From Pseudomonadota bacterium (GTDB taxonomy: Bacteria; Pseudomonadota; Alphaproteobacteria; Sphingomonadales; Sphingomonadaceae): a DNA stretch of 64,000 nt. The stretch is from NCBI GenBank assembly GCA_023458055.1, contig JAEXAW010000016.1, positions 124,001 through 188,000 of the forward strand, given 5' to 3'. The position numbers and the translations under genes are program-made. Shown here piece by piece: positions 7,840 through 16,800 of this stretch (position 1 is its first letter; the number at the start of each line of letters is the position of its first letter). A model generated the notes under the pieces. The model had not been told where the DNA came from and did not search any database. It saw only the letters and a list, made by a program, of their open reading frames with translations.

Positions 7840-9546
7840 TTAGTCCTTCTTGGCCTTCAGCGCTTCGCCGAGGATGTCGCCGAGCGATGCGCCCGAATCC
7901 GACGAACCATATTGCGCGACCGCCTGTTTTTCTTCGGCGATCTGCATCGCCTTTACCGAGAAGTTGGGCTTCTTCGAACGGTCAAAACCGATGACCATGG
8001 CGTCCATCTTCTGGCCGACCTGGAAACGGTCCGGACGCTGTTCGTCACGGTCGCGGCCAAGGTCAGCGCGCTTGATGAAGCCGGTCGCGCCATCATCGCC
8101 CGCCTGCACTTCAAGTCCGCCGTCGCGCACTTCAAGCACGGTCACGGTGACAACCTGGTTCTTCGACAGATTCGACGAGGCCGAGGTCACGCCCGCGGCC
8201 GGAGCACCCTTTTCAAGCTGCTTCATGCCGAGCGAGATGCGTTCCTTTTCAGCGTCGATATCAAGCACGATCGCCTTCACCATTTCACCCTTGCGGTGGA
8301 GGTTCAATGCGTCTTCGCCCGAAATGCCCCAAGCGATGTCCGACATGTGGACCATGCCATCAACATCGCCGTCGAGGCCGATGAACAGGCCGAATTCGGT
8401 GGCGTTCTTGACTTCACCTTCAACGGTCGAGCCAATCGGGTGCTTGGATGCAAAGGCATCCCACGGATTGTCCTGCGCCTGCTTGAGGCCAAGCGAGATG
8501 CGACGCTTGTCGGCATCGACTTCGAGCACGACCACGTCAACTTCCTGGCTGGTCGAAACGATCTTGCCCGGGTGGACGTTCTTTTTGGTCCAGGACATTT
8601 CCGACACGTGGACAAGGCCTTCGATGCCGGGTTCGAGTTCAACAAAGGCACCATATTCGGTGATGTTGGTGATGTGGCCCTTGAGCTTCGCGCCGACCGG
8701 ATATTTGGCGTCCAGACCTTCCCACGGATCCGATTCCAGCTGCTTCATGCCAAGGCTGATGCGCTGCGTATCCTTGTTGATGCGGATAATCTGCACCTTC
8801 ACGGTATCGCCGATGGCGATCATTTCCGACGGGTGGTTGATGCGCTTGTACGACAGATCGGTGACGTGGAGCAGGCCATCAATGCCGCCCAGATCAACGA
8901 ACGCACCATAATCGGTGATGTTCTTGACGACGCCTTCGATGATCTGGCCTTCAGCGAGGTTCTGGATCAGGCCCGAACGCTGTTCAGCGCGCGTTTCTTC
9001 GAGGATCGCACGACGCGAAACCACGATGTTGCCGCGCTTGCGGTCCATCTTCAAAATCTGGAACGGCTGGGCGATGTCCATCAGCGGGGTTACATCACGC
9101 ACCGGGCGGATATCGACCTGGCTGCCGGGCAGGAACGCCACAGCGCCGCCGAGGTCAACGGTGAAGCCACCCTTGACGCGGCCAAAGATCACGCCGTCAA
9201 CGCGGGTGTTTTCGGTGAATTCTGCTTCAAGCTTATCCCAAGCGGCTTCGCGGCGCGCGCGGTCGCGCGACAGCATCGCTTCGCCATTGGCATTTTCAAC
9301 GCGGTCGACATAAACTTCGACTTCGTCGCCAACCTTGAGATCGGCCTTCTGGCCGGGGGCCGCAAATTCGCGCAAAGCCACGCGACCTTCGGACTTCAGG
9401 CCGACGTCGATAACAGCGTGGTCATTTTCGATTGCGGTGACGGTGCCTTTGACAACGCGGCCTTCAAAACCGCCATCTTCACCGCCAAGGGAGTCATTGA
9501 GCATTGCCGCGAAATCGTCGCGGGTCGGATTTGCCGTAGTGGCCAT
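7840..9546 (-). CDS. rpsA: 30S ribosomal protein S1
   Basis: A 568-residue protein made of six successive S1/OB-fold RNA-binding repeats, normal length for proteobacterial S1. The repeats are recognisable by recurring blocks such as VKNITDYGAFVDLGGIDGLLH, ITEYGAFVELEPGIEGLVH and TEFGLFIGLDGDVDGMVH. S1 binds mRNA leaders and brings them to the 30S subunit. The ATG follows an AAGGAA ribosome-binding site. Order cmk-rpsA-ihfB is conserved in proteobacteria. The 178-base space before it contains the cmk terminator, so transcription probably restarts there. A long reading frame on the opposite strand is an artefact of codon bias. Confidence 0.98.
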   Translation of the reverse strand: MATTANPTRDDFAAMLNDSLGGEDGGFEGRVVKGTVTAIENDHAVIDVGLKSEGRVALREFAAPGQKADLKVGDEVEVYVDRVENANGEAMLSRDRARREAAWDKLEAEFTENTRVDGVIFGRVKGGFTVDLGGAVAFLPGSQVDIRPVRDVTPLMDIAQPFQILKMDRKRGNIVVSRRAILEETRAEQRSGLIQNLAEGQIIEGVVKNITDYGAFVDLGGIDGLLHVTDLSYKRINHPSEMIAIGDTVKVQIIRINKDTQRISLGMKQLESDPWEGLDAKYPVGAKLKGHITNITEYGAFVELEPGIEGLVHVSEMSWTKKNVHPGKIVSTSQEVDVVVLEVDADKRRISLGLKQAQDNPWDAFASKHPIGSTVEGEVKNATEFGLFIGLDGDVDGMVHMSDIAWGISGEDALNLHRKGEMVKAIVLDIDAEKERISLGMKQLEKGAPAAGVTSASSNLSKNQVVTVTVLEVRDGGLEVQAGDDGATGFIKRADLGRDRDEQRPDRFQVGQKMDAMVIGFDRSKKPNFSVKAMQIAEEKQAVAQYGSSDSGASLGDILGEALKAKKD

Positions 9547-9681
9547 GGGTTAGAGTTCCTTATATATTTTTTCCGGCCGCCGGGTTGGTTCCCAGGGTCT
9601 TATGGCCAGACTGTCCTGCCAGCCCCATGCTGACAAAACATCCCGCGCGACCTACTGATTCGCCGAAGGCCCGACTAAAGC

Positions 9682-9715
9682 AAAAAGGGCGCGACGGGGC
9701 GTTCCCCTTCGCGCC
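9682..9715 (-). terminator. Intrinsic terminator after cmk
   Basis: On the minus strand GGCGCGA-A-GGGG pairs with CCCC-G-TCGCGCC around an AACG loop, with one A-G mismatch, directly followed by CTTTTTG. It begins ten bases after the cmk stop and fits a Rho-independent terminator. Confidence 0.8.
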
Positions 9716-9724
9716 TGACAGCAT

Positions 9725-10354
9725 TTAACGCTGACGGCTTATCCGAGTCTCGACAAGCCGGATGGCCTGCTGGACGGCGGCGTCTATAGTCAAATCGCTC
9801 GTATCTAGCAAGAGCGCATCGTCCGCCGCGCGCATCGGTGCATCGGCGCGGCCCATATCACGGGCATCGCGTGCTTCAATCTCCGCTTGGTAGGCAGCGA
9901 TGCTGGCTGCATCCAGCGGACGGCCAAGTTCCTTGAGACGCCGCTCGGCCCGCACTCGCGCCGAGGCAATAACGAACAGCTTGGCCTCGGCCTCGGGCGC
10001 GATCACCGTGCCGATGTCGCGCCCGTCGAGCACCGCACCGCCGGGTTGCCGCGCAAAATCCTGCTGGCGTTTGAGGAGCGCGGCCCGCACCGCCGGATGA
10101 ACCGATGCCTTGGACGCCGCCTCGCCCGCCTCCGCCGTACGCAGCGCGGGGTCACCAAGCAGCGCCTCATCAAACCCGCACGCTGTGAGCGCATCGTCCG
10201 CATTTTCCGGATCGCCGCCCGCCCGCAACACGCTCACCCCGACCGCGCGATAGAGGAGGCCGGTATCGAGAAAGGGCAAGCCAAAATGCTGCGCGAGCGC
10301 CTTGGCAATCGTCCCCTTCCCCGAAGCAGCGGGCCCGTCAACGGCGATGATCAT
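9725..10354 (-). CDS. cmk: Cytidylate kinase
   Basis: A 209-residue NMP kinase that phosphorylates CMP and dCMP. The P-loop GPAASGKGT occurs at residues 7-15, followed by FLDTGLLYRAVG, the usual cytidylate kinase sequence after the first helix. The middle has VLDGRDIGTVIAPEAEAKLFV, containing the conserved GRDIG nucleotide-binding stretch, and then the ARVRAERRLKEL lid helix. A GAGGAAG ribosome-binding site precedes the ATG. It lies directly upstream of rpsA as in many proteobacteria, but aroA, which commonly precedes cmk in alphaproteobacteria, is not here. Confidence 0.96.
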   Translation of the reverse strand: MIIAVDGPAASGKGTIAKALAQHFGLPFLDTGLLYRAVGVSVLRAGGDPENADDALTACGFDEALLGDPALRTAEAGEAASKASVHPAVRAALLKRQQDFARQPGGAVLDGRDIGTVIAPEAEAKLFVIASARVRAERRLKELGRPLDAASIAAYQAEIEARDARDMGRADAPMRAADDALLLDTSDLTIDAAVQQAIRLVETRISRQR

Positions 10355-10803
10355 GCGGAAGCTTCCTCGAATATGGGTCTCAAAACGGACGGGCCTTTTC
10401 GTCTGGCGGGGCGGCGGCTGTCAATTCTATCGTGCGGTGGGGTGAAGCGAAACCAATCAAATTTGCCCAAGCTCACCTTAAAGGTTAGAGCCATAGCGGT
10501 TCGGTGCCCCGCCGGGCTGCTCATCCATGGTCGTTTGCGACGTCTTTTAAGGTTGGCAGTTGCCGGCCAAGACCCTGCGCATAGATTTGGGGTTAAAGCG
10601 TCACGGGCCGTCGCCACGAGGGCTTCATTCGAGACAGGCGCGATAGAGGCGAGCAAGCGGTGATTTCACACACGCCAGACCCACGGGAGTCCTCGTAGGT
10701 CACCGTGGTTTTCCCACGCCAACGCGCCTCCAGCCGGATAGCGCAGTGCCATCAAACCTTACGCGCTTCCCCAAGGAAACCTTCATTTTCTAAGCTGAAA
10801 GGG
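10355..10803. other. Gap between cmk and tRNA-Thr, no clear gene
   Basis: About 450 bases with no reading frame I can support on either strand. The space would usually hold the end of aroA in related genomes. On the minus strand, just past the tRNA-Thr, short open frames of 20-40 codons exist in more than one frame but none has a ribosome-binding site or recognisable family. The cmk promoter should lie here. It may contain decayed coding DNA. Confidence 0.35.
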
Positions 10804-10879
10804 TGGTGCCGCTTAGGTGACTCGAACACCTGACCCCATCATTACGAATGATGTGCTCTACCAGCTGAGCTAAAGCGGC
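10804..10879 (-). tRNA. tRNA-Thr (anticodon CGT)
   Basis: On the minus strand GCCGCTT (10879-10873) pairs with AAGCGGC near the 3' end, followed by A and encoded CCA (10806-10804). The anticodon arm ATCATTCGTAATGAT gives CGT in a TT-CGT-AA loop. D-loop AGCTCAGCTGGTAGAGC and T-loop GTTCGAGTC are standard. 76 bases including CCA. Confidence 0.97.
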
Positions 10880-11061
10880 CCGTGGGCGCGGGGTGCGCCG
10901 TCTTTCGGAAGGTGGGCCGTTAGCAATCTCTTTTGCGCTTGGCAAGCGGCAAGATGGGGCGGCGGCGGTGGCGGGGCAGGGGGAGGGGAGGGGGGCGCGT
11001 GGCTCCGCAAGGCGCTCGGAGTGGCGGGGCGGCGGATCGCACTCCGCCCCGCGCCATCAAA

Positions 11062-11087
11062 AACCCCGTCGAATATTCGACGGGGTT
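11062..11087 (-). terminator. Perfect palindrome with minus-strand T-run
   Basis: A perfect 26-base palindrome (13-base arms; left arm AACCCCGTCGAAT). Followed on the minus strand by TTTTTG, it has the form of an intrinsic terminator for leftward transcription. No leftward gene lies immediately to its right: the next gene, at 11244, runs rightward. It may end a small RNA made from 11088-11243, or may be a protein-binding palindrome. Confidence 0.6.
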
Positions 11088-11166
11088 AACGTCGAATGCA
11101 AGATATGCAGCGGCACACAAACCACGCCTATCCGCCAATATTCACACCAAACAACCCACCGCAGGT

Positions 11167-11181
11167 TTAACTCTGATTTAA
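11167..11181 (+). promoter_or_regulatory. CtrA-type binding site
   Basis: The sequence TTAA-N7-TTAA followed by CC matches the full CtrA consensus of alphaproteobacteria. It ends 62 bases before the start codon at 11244, a sensible promoter position, and also lies over the possible leftward transcript ending at 11062. A match of eight fixed bases can occur by chance, but this is an intergenic location. Confidence 0.45.
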
Positions 11182-11243
11182 CCACTATCGGCGCATAGGC
11201 GCGGGATCGCGTGTGAGGGCACGGCCAAGATCAGGATGGGTGA

Positions 11244-13157
11244 ATGAGCAGTTTTCGTGGACTTGATGACAAGCAGGGCGAGCGGTTGTCGGGCCTCGGA
11301 TTGACGCCCATGCCCCGGGATGGTGCGCCCCGTGACGGCGTGAGCCGCGAAGCTGTGACGCGGCAGCCGGTCTTGCCCCCGGTTACGCATTCGCCGCTGC
11401 CGTCATCGCCCCCGCCATCATCGCCCCTGCCGTCATCGGCCCCGCCAGCACCCCCCTCGGTAACGCCGCCCCCGGTAACGCCGCCCTCGCCGGTAACACC
11501 GCCGCCTGCAACATTGGCGCCAACTGGCCCATCGCCGCTGCCGCAGCGTGAGACGCCCCCGCCCGTGACGCTGCGTGAGGCCGGGGAAGCGGATGGCGCA
11601 CTTCGCCAAGCCCCGCCGCCGATCCGTGACGTGGCATCGCTTTCGACGAGCCGCCCGTTGATGCGGCCGTCGGCGATCCAGCCGTCGGCGATCCGGCCTC
11701 CCGTGATTCCGATTCTCGGAGGCCCCGCTGGTGCGATGGATGCGTCCGAGCCCGAAGCGCAGGACAGCGCCGCGCTTGCCTCGCTATCCGGCGACCTTGC
11801 CCTGCCCACCGATACGAGCGCCCCCACCGATGATGCCGCGATCGAGGCGCCGCCCTCAATTGGGTCCGACGAGCGGCGCATGCATGTGCGCGCTTATGAT
11901 TTCTGGGCGCAGTTGCTCAAGGATCGTGCGTTTCCGACGATTGCCGATCTGGAGGTCGCGACGCTCGGCGAGTTTGAAGATCATGCGGTTCTGCTTGATT
12001 TTACCGCCAGCACCGAAAATCCGGGAGTTGCCTATATTGGCCGCGAGATCCGCGAAAGCTGTGGGCTGACCGGTCCCGTCGCGCATCTGTCGGACGTGCC
12101 GGATGGCTCGTTACTGTCGCTGCTCAGCGATCATTATCCGCGTATCGTTGCTGATGAAGCGCCGACCAGCTTTGAGGCGGAATCGCGCAATGAAGCGGGC
12201 GCGAACCTCTTTTATCGCGGCATTTTGCTGCCCTTCTCGTCGGATGGCGACCAGATTGATGTGATCCTGGGCGTGCTCAACTGGAAGGAGACGGCAGGCG
12301 TTGCCATGGCTGCCGCGTTGGAGCAGGAGGTGGCCGTCGCCGCCTTTACCAATCCCGCGCCGGCTGTAACGGCTCCGGTCTCTGCGTGGGCGGCGCGGCC
12401 TGAGATGAGCGAAGAAGCGGCTGTCGAAGAAGCGGCTGGCGATGATGAAGCTGGCGATGTGACGGTCGAAGCCGTGGGGGTCGATCCGGCTCCCGTCCAG
12501 AGCAATGCTGACGATGCCAATGATGTCGATGCTAGCGATGTCGCGGCGGACGACGATGCGGGCCTTGCCGAATCGCTCGAAGCCGCGCGCGCGACGGCGG
12601 TGGCGGCGCGTGATGCCGATGTGCGCGGGCGCAGCGCCCTCTACCGTGCGATCAGCAGCGCCTATGATTTTTCGCTGAGCGCCGAACAGCACCCGCAAGA
12701 TTATGCCGATCTGCTCGCCGATGCGGGGCTCAAGCAACAGGACCGCGCGCCGATGACGCCGGTGATCAAGCTCATCTTCGGCGCGGATTATGACAAGACC
12801 CGCATCACCGAATATGCGACCGTGATCGGCCATGCGCGCGCCAAAAAACTGGGGCGGGGCAGTCTTGCCAATTATCTCGCGGCTTATGAAGGCGGGCTCA
12901 AGGCGCTGGTCAAGGCGGAGCGCGCGGCGAAGCGCGGCCAGAAACCCGCCGACGCGACCAGCGAACGCGACATGGAACTGCTCATGCACGTGCTGCGCAC
13001 CGCGCCCGCGCTCGGTTTCCTCGATTATGACGCGGGCAACCATGAATTCATCCTGATGGTCGGGCGCAAGATGAGTGACAATGAAGTCGGCGTGCTCGTG
13101 CCGTTCAAGGACCAGGCGTTGCTGGAAAAAGTGCTGCGCAAGCTGGCCGCGAGCTGA
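11244..13157 (+). CDS. Proline-rich protein with PAS-like domain, function unknown
   Basis: A 637-residue protein of three parts. Residues 1-200 are a low-complexity, proline/serine/threonine-rich stretch (repeats such as SPLPSSPPPSSP and TPPPVTPP), likely unstructured. Residues about 208-355 resemble a PAS-like sensor domain of the PAS_5 kind (YDFWAQLLKDRAFPTIADLE; later FYRGILLPFSSDG with VILGVLNWKE). An acidic linker (about 390-450) leads to a C-terminal helical region (450-637) with no recognised family. There is no kinase, GGDEF or output motif and no signal peptide. It stands alone behind a CtrA-type site, suggesting a cell-cycle or polar role, which is inference only. Confidence 0.7.
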   Translation: MSSFRGLDDKQGERLSGLGLTPMPRDGAPRDGVSREAVTRQPVLPPVTHSPLPSSPPPSSPLPSSAPPAPPSVTPPPVTPPSPVTPPPATLAPTGPSPLPQRETPPPVTLREAGEADGALRQAPPPIRDVASLSTSRPLMRPSAIQPSAIRPPVIPILGGPAGAMDASEPEAQDSAALASLSGDLALPTDTSAPTDDAAIEAPPSIGSDERRMHVRAYDFWAQLLKDRAFPTIADLEVATLGEFEDHAVLLDFTASTENPGVAYIGREIRESCGLTGPVAHLSDVPDGSLLSLLSDHYPRIVADEAPTSFEAESRNEAGANLFYRGILLPFSSDGDQIDVILGVLNWKETAGVAMAAALEQEVAVAAFTNPAPAVTAPVSAWAARPEMSEEAAVEEAAGDDEAGDVTVEAVGVDPAPVQSNADDANDVDASDVAADDDAGLAESLEAARATAVAARDADVRGRSALYRAISSAYDFSLSAEQHPQDYADLLADAGLKQQDRAPMTPVIKLIFGADYDKTRITEYATVIGHARAKKLGRGSLANYLAAYEGGLKALVKAERAAKRGQKPADATSERDMELLMHVLRTAPALGFLDYDAGNHEFILMVGRKMSDNEVGVLVPFKDQALLEKVLRKLAAS

Positions 13158-13815
13158 GCGGAAGCGCGTCCCCGTTGCCCGGAAGAGCAGCGCACGCGGA
13201 GAGGCCGCCCGCTCGGCTATCGCCTCGCGCGCCTTCCACCATTTGCTCGCTTGCGCGATCAAACGGTCCCCCTCCCCATTTGCTTCGCAAACAGGGAGGA
13301 ATTTGAGTTGCGCTCCACCCAACCCTCCCCTTTTTTAGGGAGGGTCAAAAAACGGCACGTTTTTTGGGGTGAGTATTGAGCCCGCCATTGACGTTTTACC
13401 CACCCCGAAGCCGCGTGCCGCGTCTTCGACCCTTCCTAGCGAGGGGGGGTGAGGTGCCGCGTATGGCCTCAAGGCGCGCGACTCGCGAGGCCGGAGTGAG
13501 CGATCAGTGGCCCGCAACCACCGCCGCTCCAACCGCATCTTCGCCCTGCCGACATTTTGTTGCGATTGTAACCATCGCGACATAATATTACTCCAACGCG
13601 CACAAATATTTTCTCGGGCAGGGGTTGAGACTGGTGCGCACTAGGCGCATAGTTGGCTCCGTGCGGACGTGCCGGAGCATGTGCAGGCTTTTGACGGGCT
13701 TGGTATTTTCTTTCCGGCAGCGTGACCGCGCAGGATGATAAAATGCGACGCTCGCCCCCTGCAATGTGCTTGGGTGCAAGGCGGCGCTTATAGATGTTGG
13801 AGGATTGCCTTTCCC
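13158..13815. other. Intergenic region with repeat cluster before glutamate dehydrogenase
   Basis: About 660 bases without a supportable gene. The left half (13268-13455) carries the repeats described separately. The right half (13500-13800) has no repeat and should contain the glutamate dehydrogenase promoter and leader; I found no convincing -35/-10 pair. An ATG at 13735 is in frame with the dehydrogenase but has no ribosome-binding site. Confidence 0.5.
13268..13455. repeat. Interspersed palindromic repeat cluster 1
   Basis: Contains a half copy of the CCCTCCCCAT...CAGGGAGGA element (13269-13301), then two oppositely oriented copies of the element CCCTCCC...AGGGAGGGTC followed by a CGGCACG core and GGGGTG(GG). 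The forward copy is about 13323-13374 and the reverse copy about 13394-13450. Full copies occur at 21399-21910 and 52049-52219. Confidence 0.75.
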
Positions 13816-16800
13816 ATGGCTAGCAAAGCATCGGATTCAGCTAAACAGAGCCCGGCCAAGAAAGCCGCCAAAGCCGCAGGCGCGAAATCGGCCAGCGCCA
13901 AGATGTCGGCCAATGTGCCCGCGCCGCTGTTCAAGGCGCTTGATGCGGCGCTCAACCAGGCGGTGCTGCACGGCGAGGATCAAGGCTTTGAAGGCGCGTT
14001 CCGTAGCGAAGCATCAGCGTTCGTCGCCGCCACCGCGCTGCAGCGCAAGAGCGGCGAACCGGCGATTGCGATTGAAACCCTCGCGCCCGCAAGCGGCCAT
14101 CGTACCATGCAGCTTGCGGTCATCAATGATGACATGCCTTTCCTCGTCGATTCGATTGCGACGACGGTTGCGGCGAGCGGGCTTGGCGTTGACCGCATCC
14201 TTCACCCCGTGCTGTCGGTGCGCCGCGATGCATCGGGCACGCTCACCGAAATTCTGGATGGCAGCCCCAGCGGCGAAAAGCGCGAGTCGGTCATCTATAT
14301 GGAAATCGACCGTGCGGACGCAAAACAGCGCAGCGAACTGGCGGCGGCCATCCGCGCTACGCTGACCGATGTGCGCGCGGCGGTGCGCGACTGGTTGCCG
14401 ATGCAGGAGGCTTTGCGCGCCGATGCCGACCGCACCGCGGACGTCGAGGGTGCCGCCTTGCTGCGCTGGTTCCTTGACCGTAACCTTACCCAACTGGGGC
14501 ACGAAATCCGCGACCGCAAGAATAAGCAGAGCGCAGCGCTCGGCATCAGCGCGACCCAGAGCGAGGCGCTGCTCGCGCCTGAAACCGTCGAGCGTGCCTT
14601 CCAATGGTTTGAAAAGGGCGGTCGCTCGCCGCTGCTGGTCAAATCGAACCGCATTTCATCGGTCCATCGCCGCGTGCTGATCGACCTCGTCATCGTGCCG
14701 GTGCATGATGATAAGGGCTTGAGCGCACTCTCGATCCATGCGGGGCTGTGGACCAGCGCGGCGCTGTCCGCGCCGCCGGAAAAGGTGCCGGTGCTGCGCG
14801 CGCAGCTTACGGGCCTCATGGAAAAATTCGGCTTCGATCCTGTCGGCCATGCCGGAAAGGCGCTGGTGCATGCGCTGACCGCGCTGCCGCATGATCTTCT
14901 CGCCAGCTTTGACACCGCGACGCTGGAACGGCTCGCGCTGACGGCGATGTCGCTGCAGGATCGGCCGCGCGCCAAGATCATGACCGCCACCGGGCCGCTC
15001 GAACGGCATCTTTATGCGTTCGTCTGGTTGCCGCGCGATGAAATTTCGACCGGTCGCCGCCTTGCGATCGAGGACATGATCGAAAAGGCAGCGCATGCCA
15101 ATGTGATCGGCTGGACGATGAGCCTGGAAGATGGCGCGCCCGCGCTGCTGCGCTATGCGCTCGATATGCGCAATGGCGGCAAGGCACCGTCCGATGCGGC
15201 GCTCGACCAGCAATTGCAGGCGATGGTGCGCGGCTGGGTGCCCGAAGTTGAAAATGCGCTGGCGGAGCTGAGCGATGAATCCCGCGCAGCTGCGCTCGCG
15301 ATCAAATATGCCAATGCCTTCCCGGCGCATTACCGCTCGACCTTTGGCGCTGCCGAAGCGGCGCAGGATATCCTGCGGCTGCGCGATACATCGGCGGAAA
15401 TCAGCGGCGACAAGGCCGTGCGCAAGGTCCGCCTCTATCGCAGCGCAACTGACAAGGGCGAACAGTTCCACTTGAAAGCCTATGCGATCCGCCAGCCGCT
15501 GACGCTGTCGGACGTGGTTCCGGCGCTCGAAAATTTCGGCTTCCGCGTGATCGAGGAAGTGCCGACCGCGCTCGATGGCGGCGCTTCGGGCTATGTCCAT
15601 GATTATGAACTGGCGCGGATGGATGGACATGATGCCAATGAATTGGAAAGCCGCGCCGAAACGATCGAAGGCGCGCTCGCCCGTGTGTTGATGAATGAAG
15701 CGGAAAATGACGGCTTCAACCAGTTGATCGTCGGCGCGGGGCTTGACCCCAAATCCATCGTCTGGCTGCGCGCCTGGTTCCGCTATCTGCGCCAGACGGG
15801 TCTTACTTATGGGATGGATACGGTGGTCACGGCGCTGCGCAATGCGCCGGCTATTACCGAAGGGCTGATTGGCCTCTTCGTTGCCCTCCATGATCCCAAG
15901 CGCCGCGATGATAAGGCCGCTGACAAGCATCGCGCGGTGATTGATGCAGGGCTGATGCAGGTGAAGGGCGTCGACGATGACCGCATCCTGCGCACCACCC
16001 GCGCGGTGATCGAAGCAACCTTGCGCACTAACGCTTTCTCCACCGCTGCCGATGAAGCTCTCGCCTTCAAGATTGATTCCTCCAAAGTGCCGGGCCTGCC
16101 CAAACCGCTCCCCTGGCGCGAAGTGTGGGTTTATAGCCCGCGGCTCGAAGGCATCCACCTGCGTTCAGGTCCGGTCGCCCGCGGCGGCTTGCGCTGGTCC
16201 GACCGGCGCGATGATTTCCGCACTGAAATCTTGGGGTTGATGAAAGCGCAGCGGGTCAAAAATGCCGTTATCGTACCTGCGGGTGCCAAGGGCGGCTTCT
16301 ATCCCAAGCAGCTGCCCAACCCAGCGGTTGATCGCGATGCGTGGTTTGAAGAGGGCAAGGAAAGCTATCGCATCTTCATCCGCACCTTACTCTCGATCAC
16401 CGACAATCTGATTGAGGGCAAGGTCGTTCATCCCAAAGATGTCGTGATCCGCGATGGTGCCGACCCCTATTTCGTGGTCGCCGCCGACAAGGGCACCGCG
16501 ACCTTTTCCAACGTCGCCAACGCGATTGCGCTCGACCGCAATTTCTGGCTCGGCGATGCGTTCGCGTCCGGCGGCTCGAACGGCTATGACCATAAGGGCA
16601 TGGGCATCACCGCCAAGGGCGCGTGGATTTCGGTCCAGCGGCACTTTGCCGAAATGGGCGTCGATGTGCAGAAAGAACCGACCCGCGTGGTCGGCTGCGG
16701 CGATATGTCGGGCGACGTGTTCGGCAACGGCATGTTGCTATCAAAAGCGATCAAGCTGGTCGCCGCGTTCGACCATCGCCACATCTTCTTTGATCCTGAT

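Noticed and set aside
7912..9633. 573-codon open frame on the plus strand opposite rpsA
   Set aside because: Mirror of codon bias in a highly expressed GC-rich gene; no family resemblance and no ribosome-binding site, while the rpsA frame is unmistakable.
10351..10656. 101-codon minus-strand frame just upstream of cmk
   Set aside because: No family, no ribosome-binding site, and its end overlaps the cmk start; not credible as aroA remains.
10673..10803. Attachment site or integrase remnant beside tRNA-Thr
   Set aside because: No duplicate of the tRNA 3' end within the window and no integrase gene; evidence is insufficient.
13268..13455. Regular CCCTCCC blocks that might suggest a CRISPR or tandem array
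   Set aside because: The blocks are inverted, not direct, have no uniform spacers, and no cas gene is present; they are interspersed palindromes.
14656..16158. 500-codon antisense frame inside glutamate dehydrogenase
   Set aside because: Lies wholly within a well-supported gene and has no recognisable domain.
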